Of a DNA stretch of 64,000 nucleotides, positions 22,430-33,420 are shown in pieces. The translations under genes and the position numbers were made by a program. The stretch's first letter is position 1, and each line of letters begins with the position of its first letter. The stretch spans positions 3,623-67,622 of the forward strand of contig LUCM01002916.1 in the NCBI GenBank assembly GCA_008360955.1. Direction: 5' to 3'. This DNA is from Fasciolopsis buskii. Lineage: Eukaryota; Platyhelminthes; Trematoda; Plagiorchiida; Fasciolidae. Under the pieces are notes generated by a model. It saw nothing but the letters and a program-made list of their open reading frames with translations, searched no databases and had not been told where the DNA came from.

Positions 22430-25175
22430 TCGTTTCTCAACATGGACTGGGATCACACATTGCTGCATCTCAACGACCTTCTCATCGATCTAAAAGAGGC
22501 ACTCGCGCTGGCTAGCAGGCAACTCTGAAATGCACCCTTCAAGCCAAGACGTCCATTTCGGCATTACTAAGTACCAACATCGGATCTCTGTTTATGAAAA
22601 CGTCAGGTCCGTCCCTCACACTTCAGTCACCGATCCATGTTCACACGTGTGTCGTCTGCATACAAGAATCGTGGCTGAACCCGGATATCGCTAATTCACT
22701 CGTGTCGATAAACGGCTTCAGACTATATCGCTATTTGACAGAGGTTTCGGACAAGAAGAAACTGGAGGCGTGTGGCAACATACATAATTCCTTTTGGTCT
22801 GGCAAGTGCCGAAGTTGTCTATGCGTACTCTCTCAACGGAATTGGACTGTCTCGTGCAGTTGGTCATCCGAGTTTTCTTGCCTGATACCAGTTACATCAT
22901 GTCAGATTTATTCATTTGCCCCTATTCACCTCGCACCGGAAATATCGCATCCTTTTTCGATCTTTTTTTGATGATTCTATTGTTCCTTTCTGAAGATAAC
23001 CTGAAAACCATGCATTCTCCGACCACGACTGTGGTTTGGTTCGATTAGGAGCCTCTGCATTTTCCGCCAGAAGGCGATCCAATTTTAAATGGGTATTTAC
23101 CATCACCCTGACTCTCTCTCTTTTCTGAAAGTTGGTGCTCCAATTTCAAGTAAGCGGCCTATTGCCCTGCTTTGATAAGGCCAGATATACTCTAGGTCAG
23201 GTCTCCATTCTGCAGTGCAAAAAGTCAAATCCAAGTTCGCCTTGAACCTTCCACAGAACTTTATTCTTCTTCAGGAAGATTCCCTTTCACATCGCATTCG
23301 CCTGTTTCTCTTTGACCGTGGCCCATGACAATGTCAAACATTTCACAGAGACGGCCAATGCAGTCTTTGATATTGGCCTTCGTCTCAGAAACACTATTCG
23401 TCTCAATTGACCGTATCTCTACGGGAATTGAAATCCCCAAGATGAAACAAGGACACTTCTACACCCGCAAATCAAGCGTGCGGTATATTTTCGCACACCA
23501 AATAAAGGCGGAAATTCAAACGCATCGACTGACATTGCGCCAGTCGGACTTCTATGAGTCCGGTAAACCAATAATCGATTCCGTATGCAAGGAATTCGAC
23601 TGTTTTGTGGAAGAAGGAAACATGCGAAAACTTCTGCGGATGTCGATATCATCCATCGTGCTTTCTCACCCAGTCTTCCAATACACGCCAGTCATATTTG
23701 GTCAGGGAGATGATACGAAAGTTACAAGCATTTATAGAAAAGAGGTGCTCGACCTTCTCCGCACCACTAAAATTAGCACGGGAGTTGATCCTGACAGTCT
23801 GTCTTCAGCTAATTTAAGGCATGGTGCTGTGGCCCTGGCGGATGTATTTCCTTCTCCGATAAACGTCATCATAATTCGTCTTCTAGCCTGACTGTGGAGA
23901 TCCGTCACTATTATTCCCAACTCAAAATCTAACAGTTCTACTGCTTTAGCGAAGCGTTTTCGACCCATCGCCTTAAGGGCCTCTGATTTTGAACTAACAG
24001 AGCGTGCTATACTTAAGCACCTGCGTTCTTCTATGTATCCTCCTTAAGACCCATTTCAATTTGCCTGCAAATCTAACACGTCCACTTTGGACGCTGTCGA
24101 TTCCCTCATTCACCACATTTGTACGTCTTTAAACGCATCAATGGAATCCATCCGTTTCGCCTCTCTGGAGCATTAGTCGGCATTTGGTTCTGTGTCACGG
24201 TCTCTTCTACTTCACAAACTGGAAACATTTGGTTGTCCTAGGCCTTTATTAGCATGGCCGTCTTATTACTTTACTTACCGAACCCAGTGAACACGAATGG
24301 ACGGCAAAACTTCAAAACCATTGATTAACAACTTAGGATTGCTACAGGGTACTGTTCTTTTACCGTTTCTCTTCTCTACTTACATCAGCGACTTGTCAAC
24401 TAGCTCACCCTATCATCTGTCTAACTACGTTCATGATGTTGCCCTTTCAAGCAGTTTCGAATAACGATGGTTTTCAGTTTTTCCAACAAACTATCTTCTG
24501 TTTACGATTTCCCTGCACGAGTTCGTTTAAATCTCAACATATCTAAATGTTTCCAATGTCTGTTCTCTCTCTCTCTCTCTTTCGGTCAGCCTACCAATCC
24601 GAAACGACTTCCATCAACTTAAAAACTCTTACCAGGGTCGATTGTGTGAAATATCTAGGAGTTACTAGTGATAAAATTCTAAAGTGGACTTCTCACATTT
24701 CTACCTGTATAAAGAATCTCCGACGGTTGTCATTTCTTATCAGGAAGCTTCGACACTACAAGGTGAAACAAAGCACCATTTCCCGATTTGTATGCCAATG
24801 TGTTTTCTAATGCTTCTTTGCTGTTCTCCTGTAATTTTTGCAGGCGTACTTAAGAGCAACTTTAAAATTCTTTGCCGGGGCTTATCAGTTATTAGCCGGG
24901 TGCGTTGCATTTCCCCAAAATGAGTTGTCTTTCAGTCTATGTGATCAGCACCTATCAGCATGCGATAAATTTGTTCACGAAATCATTTCAGATCCCACGC
25001 ATCCTCTGCACAACGATCTTTCATAGTGTCGCTTTCAAGTTTCTCTACCATTTGCTTATCGTTTCATACCATCTAGAATCAATATCCATAGGAACTTCGT
25101 TGTCCCATATTTAGCTCGAATTTTGACAAACCGTGATCGAGTTTCAGGCGATTTCCTGAGCAACATATCAAATGT
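22430..25175 (+). mobile_element. CR1/Jockey-like LINE, near full length, decayed (endonuclease plus reverse transcriptase)
   Basis: The element starts with a coiled-coil-like HLNDLLIDLKEALALASRQ (about 22464-22520). An endonuclease N-part follows with VCIQESWLNPDIANSLVSI (about 22650-22710), and FICPYSPRTGNI near 22915. The reverse transcriptase appears as GVDPDSLSSANLRH (23783-23824), LLQGTVLLPFLFSTYISDL (24337-24395, the QGSVLGP motif), then YVHDVALSSS where YADD is expected. After this come VKYLGVTSDKILKWTSHI (24645-24700), SPVIFAGVLKSNFKILCRG and DQHLSACDKFVHEIISDPTH (about 24940-25000). The parts are in correct order but spread over all three frames with many stops, and the catalytic Asp pair is damaged. 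It is a relic of one insertion. Confidence 0.75.
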
Positions 25176-28100
25176 GCTATGACTACTCATCAATGAGTTC
25201 TTATATATTTTGTCACGAGATAATGAGTGTATTTTCATTTTATTCACTTATTTTTATTTCTATTTTGTTTTCACCCTCACATTTTTTAACTGAAATGCGA
25301 CAGCATTTATTGAACGCGAAATTCTGTACAATAAAAGTATTTGCATCTCTTAGAATAAGGGGTAATTTTTTAGCATTTAGACATTTAAACACAATCGTTC
25401 TTAGATTGTAAATTTAAATAAACGGCATTATAAGGTCTCAAATAAATTTAAGTGGTAATCGCGTATCTTACTTAAATAGCAGACTATGTGTTTAGTCAAT
25501 CGAAAATATTTTGCTACTTTGGAGGAAACGGAAAGACTAGTCTTTTTTTAGTCGCTTAACAAATGTTGAGTTATCCACCCATTTAGGTTACACAAAGAGA
25601 CAGATGCGTGAGAGTCATGTACATGGTGTCTGGAACGCGTATGAAGTTCACAAATTAGCCGCATAGTCTTTGAGCATGTTCGCCTTCTTTTCACCTAGGA
25701 AGTTACATTTGAGAACACTCCTGCAGAAATGCCTCTGCCTAGTGGTTTGGTACAAAAAATCAAATACCTTCACCCAGTTGTAACGGTAGCTAGCGAAAGT
25801 TGTATGCACGCAAAATGTTTCTGGGACTAGTAAAATATAAGTAGAACGAACTAATCGCACTAGACTACTTGTAAATATAAATTAAAAAAATGTCACAATT
25901 TATTGAATCTTTTTTCTTTCAATTTTTCCAATTTTTAACCATTATATTTTTTGTATCGTTGTACCCGAGATGTCTGATAGCTTCCCTGGATTATTTCTCT
26001 CGGTCTCGCGGGACATTGATTGAAGTGGAAAAGTTTTACAATGAGACAGAATTTTTTCTATCCAGTCCGTTTTTTGCAAGCGAGTAGAGAAAACGAGGTG
26101 CATAAGCAAAATTTTTGATCTCGTCAAAAGAAAGGTGTCCAAACAACTACTGATCAGATAAGAAGCTTTTTTTCTTCGCCGGTATCATCTTCGCACCTGT
26201 GTGGCTTTCTATGTGTAGCGAAAATCTGGTTAGGTCAAGTCAGTTCAGTTGTTGATCTAATAAACAACCGTATCACCGAAAACGGATTCACATTTCGAAA
26301 TTCCAAAGTGAAAAGCTCACCGGAAAAGTGAATGACCTCGCTATTTGCCCTCAAGTTAATCAAATGCGATGACCATTTTGTCCCAGTGACCGCATCGGCA
26401 AAAACGAAAAAAAAGTTCACATCATCAACGGATCAGCAACTAGCGGGTGGGAGGATTCTCGAAACCAAATAGAGAAAAACAAATTAGAAGTTAATGTGTG
26501 ATCCCTCGCCGAGAGTATGTCGAAAAACAATCTGAACTGGCTACCAGCCTAGCCATGATTTGGTACGCCTTAACCCAATTGCTTACGGTTTCGTTGTGCA
26601 ATGTGTCATTGGTTTTCTTGGCAATTTTTCTTCCCGGATGAAGTCATTTTTGTCGCATTTGCATAAATAAACGGAACACGCGGCTTGTGACAATGCTGTC
26701 AAACGATTCTGCAAGCTTTATGCACGACAGTGTCGTCGATTCAGTTATACAAATTTGTTGAGCGGACGGAACCTTGTCAATTGTTGTCGTATTAACATTC
26801 TTTTGCATCGTCTGCCAGGGGGACGCCCCTGGCATTTTGTTCATACAATCTTCCCCGCTCTGTTAATATATATATATTCACTCATCCAGATACTATTTAC
26901 TGCTTCTATATATACATATGTATATTCTGGGGCATTCTGCCCTCGTTCCTAAGGTTGGCTCAGCCCAAATGACAGAATTACCAACGAATCACAGTTGTGG
27001 TTCTTCTGTGGACTCTTCGACGAAAAGCTTCCATGCACATTCCTGACGCCACAAATTCGATCCTGGTGAGACATGTATGTATATATAAATATTGTAGGAC
27101 ATGAAAATGGATCTCGATGGTTGCAGAAAGATATCACAATCCCTTAATCGATTCGTATTTTACAAGGACTTCAAAATGAATGGTTGTCAGCTTTGCGTGT
27201 TATTGTTAAAATGTCAGACGATGACAAGACCGCCTTTCAATTAATATTGTCCATTGTATGGGATTTTCCGTTTCTCTTGGGGCAAAGGTTGTTGAAGGTG
27301 CCGTGTAAAATCTACAAAGTTGAACCAAGGCTTTGGTTAACCATCCCCCAATCCTCGATCGCATTAATTTTTTTGTCTTCTGGTTCATCAAGTACACTTA
27401 ACTTGTGCTATGCAAACTTCACAATCAGTATTACGGCAGCGCGCTTGGAGCAAGTGCTTTCTCACCGCTGTGGACACAGGAAACATAAGGAGAAAGACCT
27501 ATAGACAAACATGCATGAAACGAAGCCAATGGGGATAGAACTCAATCGACCATTAAATTATCCTGTTGACACAAGTGGACGAACCCTTCTGGTGTCTTGT
27601 CGACTAATCAGCAGGTGGTACGTCAAATTAGCTCGAGTGGCCCGTAAAATTTTGGACGTAAATTCATTATTGCCCCATTTGTCAGTTCGTATTTGGTGGT
27701 ACAGCAAACTGACATCCAAACTCAACAGTTTCATTTTGTTGAATTTTCCGAAAAAAGTGAGTTTTGAAAAGATTTAAATCGAAGACCGAGCCGAGGATGT
27801 TGACATTGTAGCTAGCCCGTATAATCGGGTCAAGGCAAACTTTTGCTAGGTAACAAGAATTCAGTTTCTTTTACCAGGCAGTTTTGGAAATATCTTTCGA
27901 TTGTCGCCTATGCCCGGTTCCGATCAAGTGGTTTGAGGTCACCTTCCATGATTAGAATTACTGACTATTCGGCTCCAGTGAATACTGGACACCATGACCA
28001 ATCAGTACGGCATTCCGTTCAATTTCGATTGTAACGGTCAAAGTCCGGCTTTAAGAATTAACAACGAAATTTAATTTATCATGCATGACAGACTGAACAC

Positions 28101-29174
28101 AAAGTTAGCGATTTTGCAAAATGACAGTGTGTGCTGACTTGTGAGCACCAAATGTGCAAATTAACATTCGCTTGAGTATACCAGAGAACGAAGAAAAAAA
28201 ACCTAAATACAACTGATGGAATCGCGGTGTGCACGTGTGCATTTCATCGATTGTTCAGTATAATCCGTAATCTGAAGTTTTCGCAACCAGCCGGAAGACA
28301 GTAGCACATCGGTCAGTTCGTGAAACTTTGGGAGATTAAACGTACCCCGTACTCAGTAAACTAGTTGCGGAAAGTTTTGATAAACATCCTACCGTAAGCT
28401 TTGTAAGCTGTCCATGTGTGACTAACAAGAAACCATCAAGCTGGTACTGAAACCCGGGGTCATTGAATTCATGCTAGTACACTGCTGGGAACGACCTTAA
28501 TGTACGAGAAAGGTAGGAGAACTGTTTCCTTAACAAGGTATCTCAGAGCGTTTTGTGGAGTGTTAAGAGCGGGCAATCCTGTCCGATTCAAAGACATTTT
28601 CCTTCGACGACAACAGTGAACTGGAAGTCCTTGACAAATAAAACTAAAAACATCTGGATGCGTAGTATGCATTGCGGTGTGGAAAGAAAAAAATGTGTTG
28701 AAGAGAGCCAAATCAGTTCGAAGCGCCTATGAAATAACGCAGTTTGTATCTAAAGCAGACATACTGGGAGTAATAGAACCTAAAATGGCAGGTAATAGGT
28801 GACGGCCTAAGATATTGTAGCAGCAAGCAAATAAAATTCTCATCCACCTGCTTCATTTTATTCTCTGACAAACGCAGCAGCACCCATCCTTCAATGAGCT
28901 TCTCCCTCTCCGCAATTTCTGTTCTATGTGCAAAAGGTCAAATACTTCAAGCAGTTTTGATACGAAGACTGACTGTCACTGTGGTTAGTTCAGTTTACCC
29001 GCGTGGATTTATACTTGTGAATCCCACGATTTCACGCAAGATGCGGTCTTTCTTTTTATCGGCAGTTCGAGCACACCCAGTCTGGTGTGCTGACAAGGTT
29101 GTTCTTATGCGGACTTTCTGATTTCAGTGTCCGTCGGCAATCATGCACACTGGATAGCATCACTTAATCAAATT
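25176..29174. other. no gene recognised, about 4 kb
   Basis: This is AT-rich sequence with short frames only. The plus frame 27184-27504 (106 codons) is the longest and is unassigned. A perfect 8-bp inverted repeat, GCCAGGGG and CCCCTGGC around a 4-base loop, lies at 26814-26833. Short TA tracts occur near 26867 and 27075. Confidence 0.4.
26814..26833. other. perfect GC-rich hairpin
   Basis: The left arm GCCAGGGG (26814-26821) pairs with CCCCTGGC (26826-26833) around GACG. It is unusually GC-rich for its surroundings. I see no T-run or gene end beside it. Confidence 0.5.
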
Positions 29175-29345
29175 TATTTTTATCAATTCACCCTTCAATT
29201 CCTTGATTATTAAAACCACAATACATCATTTTCAGCATCAAGGTCACGGTCAGCAAAGGGATGCCAGGCTTGGAGTTTGACCGCTAGTAGGGGGATTCGA
29301 ACTGGCAAATTTCGGGCTGATGCTGTACCACGTTGACGGCTTGAC
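29175..29345 (-). mobile_element. tRNA-derived SINE, copy 3 (minus, diverged)
   Basis: The minus strand shows a degraded B box in CCAGTTCGAATCC (about 29305-29293), a GGTCAAACTCC body, and an AT-rich tail. The tRNA-like head is largely altered. It is assigned by alignment by eye with copies 2 and 7. Confidence 0.5.
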
Positions 29346-30845
29346 TACTGTCATAACCAGATGCTCTCTTATCGACGATTATATTGTTGTGAGTGTTCAG
29401 TCGCCATATGTATTCTCAATCACATTCTATGCTTTGATGACACCGATTTATGAGTCCACAAGCAGGACAATACCTGTTGCACCTAATCCGCAATTGAATT
29501 GCAATTATTACTACCATTCGGCATAATTCGGCACAGCACGAACTGAAAGTTTCCATGGATGACTTTAGCAAGAGTTCAAGCATGTATATAATACGTGAAG
29601 TCCGATAACTAAAGTCTCTTGTTTTGGCAGTCAGACGCTAATTTTCATCAAAGTAAAGGTACAGATTTACGGTTCATTTGTAGACTAAGAGGCCCCTGGC
29701 ACTCTGAGCGACACTGTCGAATGCGAATCGGATCTGGTTAGACCGAGCCAATATGAATCTGGAAAGAAACTGAAGTTGAATAGTATTCACGGAATACAAA
29801 GGATGTGAAAATTACTAGGAAACCGATAACCGGGACCTTGATTAATCAGCTTGTATCCGAAGGCGATGTCATGTTCACTAACGCAATAACCTTTTTCTGC
29901 CTAAACACATCAGTCTTGAATGCCACGAGCTTGTGAATATATAATTGTTAATTAAATATTCTTTGTTATTCCGAACAAATGAGATCATCTACTTCACAAA
30001 TGACCTCTTCACCCATCTTATTGTTCAAACTAATTCAAGTAAAGCTTGAGTCTTCAACGGCTTTGCAATCACTATTAGTTAAAAACAGCTTAAATTCGAA
30101 GAAAGATTTGAGTGTCCACGTGCAAACATCCTCGAAAATGTACCAAGACTGGAGTGTGTACTGAAGGAACAGACAGTCAGTCTGTTTCATCGGCAGACAA
30201 ACCAGACCTGTTAGTTTTGACTAAATAACATCCCTTTTAACTTGGTCGATATTACCATAACAACAATAATGATTTTCTTTTGTCCGAGAAAAACAATATG
30301 ATTTCTTTCAATTCATTTACCAATAGGTATAATATCAATTTGCCGTCCCAAATTTATCGATTCTCCGCATAGTTGTCTCCACTATTCACACTGATACGGG
30401 AGATTTGGGAGCATGTGAACCATGTAGATGTTCATTGCACTTGGATGACATTTGTTTTGATGGTGATGAGAATTCGTCTTCAATCGGTTTGGGCGAATGA
30501 ATTGAAAATGCACAAAGTAAATATTTGTTTCTCAACAGAGAAAATTCTATTCGTCCGAAACATACTACTGAGAATTCAATCTTCCTTCGTTTGTTGTTCC
30601 ACTCCATGGCATTCATCGAAATGATTGTCATGGGAAGCAATTTTTTCCGTTGTGGAGTGGTGTAAAAGTTGATGACAGCATTTTTACTGTCCTGTTTACT
30701 TTGTGCTGTACGCATGACACGAAACAGTTACTACATTGTAGTACTAACTTTCAAAGTTTTCATGACTAGTGTGTTTGAAAAAGTTAAATGTGAATAATCC
30801 CAGATGATGCTAATTCGGCAGCGGTGTTCATCACTACTGTTATCA
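29346..30845. other. no gene recognised
   Basis: There are short frames only. The region before the (TAC)n array could be an eroded LINE 3' end, as it is at 38 kb, but I cannot show that from the sequence. Confidence 0.35.
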
Positions 30846-30846
30846 A

Positions 30847-30920
<74 letters not shown>

Positions 30921-30969
30921 TTACTACTACTACTACTACTGCTACGCTGCTACTACTACTACTACTACT
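30847..30969 (+). repeat. (TAC)n / (ACT)n microsatellite
   Basis: About 120 bases of TAC units with a few interruptions (TATTAC, TGCTACGCTGC). A shorter (TAC)n array lies near 38.2 kb downstream of an RTE 3' end, so this array may likewise mark an old LINE tail. Confidence 0.9.
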
Positions 30970-31029
30970 AGATAAAAACTGGGTCCAGTGAGAGCATTAA
31001 AAGTTGTTTGCCACTTGACGAATCTCCAG

Positions 31030-31076
31030 TTTTCCGAAAACGGTTGTTTTCAGTACGCACTTGCAGTAATCGATCG
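31030..31076 (+). CDS. candidate internal exon, product unknown
   Basis: A 47-base segment lies between an acceptor-like GAATCTCCAG and a strong donor, GATCG/GTAAGT. The open frame reads FSENGCFQYALAVIDR and runs upstream to about 30973. An alternative acceptor, GTTGTTTTCAG, lies inside it at 31052. The peptide is protein-like but too short to name. Confidence 0.25.
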
Positions 31077-31689
31077 GTAAGTGAAATGATGATAGTCTAC
31101 GTGTTCGACCAGCAGAAAATATCCATTCATTCGTGAAATCATGTTACATCCCAAACTGAGAACATATGCAGTTGACAGTTCCGGTTAATACATTTTGTAA
31201 ATTATTGACGTTTAAGTTACTGATATTAGATACTTAGAGTACGAAATTTTGTCTCGTGATCTGAGTAAAAAAAATCGTGCACGAGTCTCAATGACTTCTT
31301 TACCCCGATTTTCTCATCACTCAATCGGATTCGGAATCAGTAAACGTTGATATGATTCGAAAGTAGTGTAGGAGATATGATGAAGTGATGAAACCGAAAC
31401 TGTTTCGATTTGGTAAGAAAAACAAAACCGTTATCGTCTCAGCTTGTGGAAGTTTTTGTTAAAAGGAAGTCAGTCATTGTGATCGTGTACAGGACCGATT
31501 AGATATAAGGCCGCAGATTACGCATTTGTTGTGTTACGAACCACTGGCCAAAAAATAATGAACTGATGATAGAATTTCGTACAATACAGGGTCACCGGAT
31601 GAGCGTTTCCTGCTAGGAATCTATTCAGTTAGACATCGTTTTTCTCATCCAATGTTAATATTCAACTTGCCACTGAAAACCATCGGGTC

Positions 31690-31820
31690 AGTGCTCAAAT
31701 GTTTGATCACCAGAAAAGTATTTCCATCTGGGAGATGGGGAGGGAGGATTGTGATGCGAATCTGGGTCGAATGATTGGGAACCGAACCCCTTAGCTATCA
31801 CACTGCCCGGGAGGGTTAAC
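31690..31820 (-). repeat. possible tRNA-like repeat
   Basis: The minus strand has GGGCAGTGTGATAGCTAAGG followed by a CATTCGACCC B-box-like segment. The spacing is short and no second copy is seen in the window. Confidence 0.2.
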
Positions 31821-32789
31821 AACGGTTCGTAACACATCCACACGAAATGACAACTCCTCATATCCGGGTGGATCATACAGGTCAAAAACCCATAAAAGCA
31901 CCAAATGAATGAGTTCATAGTGAGAACGAATTCCCGTATAGGAAGCGAACACATTAGGCATAACCGAACAGAGGTTTGGTACTTGATAGCTTACAGTAAT
32001 TATAGGAATTGATGTGAATTCACATCAAATCTTCTACTTCTGCAAACATCGTTTTCTGATGAACTATGTGAATCTGGTCTCATTTATCACTAATGAAATC
32101 CAAATAGCGTTATCTCATTATCCGTATTTTGAAATTTTAGTGAAATTCGCCTCAGAACAAAAGCGGAACGAATAGACAGATTCAAGAGGCATATACGCTA
32201 ACAGACAAAATCATCAAACATGAACAAGCTCAGTTGGATTGCTCCGAGGGTGGGAGTGCGACGGAAAGGATCACAGTCAGGGCGCCAGAGAGTGATTGAC
32301 TATTCCGTAAAGGTGAGTAATAATATCGTGCACCAAACAAACAAAATACCAGGAGCATACGACTCTTCATTTCGACTTTTTCTAGTTACTCTAATGGTCA
32401 AAATGGATGGATCAGAGGATAGGAAAACAGTCACTCTGGAGTAAATAACCATCAGGCAATTCCCAAATGATCATTTTTGCTTCCATGTTCATTTGTCAAA
32501 ATTTCACACAACTTCGTGTTATGGGTCTTCTTGTTTAAGTTTTTCGATCACTCCGGCAATCATTCAGAACAATGATCCAATTCAATGCGACGTTATTCAT
32601 CATCGTGTGAATGCGTTAGAAAATCAGTCTCTGATTGTTCGTCAATAAGGCGTACAATCTAATACAATATAGTGATGTGTGTATGTGTGTTGTCGAGGTA
32701 CCAAGTGTTTAGAAAGTAACTGAGGCAGAACCACCCATTTGATATTAGACAAGCAACACTCAGACTTACAGAATTTCGGTTTTGTAAGA

Positions 32790-32895
32790 TTTCGACAAGT
32801 ACAGAACTGATTCACGCATGAAGAATTTCCGATCTTTGAGGGATTCGAACACGTCCCACGAGTTACAACCCACACATGTGTTTGGTGTGGTTTCG
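32790..32895 (-). repeat. possible tRNA-derived repeat
   Basis: The minus strand reads TGTAACTCGTGGGACGTG immediately followed by a B box, GTTCGAATCCC (about 32850-32840). The A-box side is poor. It differs in sequence from the main SINE family of this window. Confidence 0.3.
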
Positions 32896-33190
32896 AATCA
32901 CCACCTCCTGATTGAACATTTTCGAATTCTAGTCATTCCTAAGGCATGGAAAATATTTCAGTTTGTGCACCTGTTTATACACGGTTTTTCGTGCCAATTT
33001 GGCCTTGTGCCTACGCATTTTTATAGTTTTTAATATAATTAGATCGAAAGATTTTACTAAAACTTCTCGGATCCAAGCCAAAGCGATAAGAAGCTCGGTA
33101 GCACGTAATCGGATGTTCGAATTCATTGCCAATTTTGAGAACTCATATTATTATTTGTGAGAACCTAAAATGCACTCATAATATTCGATC

Positions 33191-33420
33191 TCAGTTTCAA
33201 AGTACCGCGTACGGACAACTAGACGGTATGACAATGGACACTCCCTTTGGGGCCCAGTACTCGCCAATGCGTTTGCATCAGTGATGGAAACGGAAGTGAA
33301 CGGTTTAATTTCTAAAAGGTTTGATTAAAGCAATATGCCGACGATATTCTTATTTTTACTGACCCTAGAAGTTTTGATATTAGTCTGAACATTTGTCTGA
33401 CACAGTCGAAGTCATAAAAG
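33191..33420 (+). mobile_element. Penelope-like reverse-transcriptase fragment
   Basis: With two frame changes the plus strand reads AYGQLDGMTMDTPFG, then PVLANAFASVMETEVNGLIS, then QYADDILIFTDPRSFDISL. This is the diagnostic pair of Penelope-type reverse-transcriptase motifs: QTDGVAMGSPLGPVLAN and the YADD box with both Asp residues kept. No endonuclease follows, so this is a relic. It belongs to the same superfamily as the GIY-YIG piece at 10.7-11.2 kb, but whether it is the same family cannot be judged because they cover different domains. Confidence 0.75.

Larger units (their letters stand above)
31077..33190. other. no gene recognised; one strong splice-donor string
   Basis: A near-perfect 5' splice site, AAAG/GTGAGT, lies at 32312 on the plus strand after a 31-codon frame starting at 32220 (MNKLSWIAPRVGVRRKG). 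It may end a real exon, but I see no clear acceptor. Two possible tRNA-like relics on the minus strand are listed separately. Confidence 0.35.
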
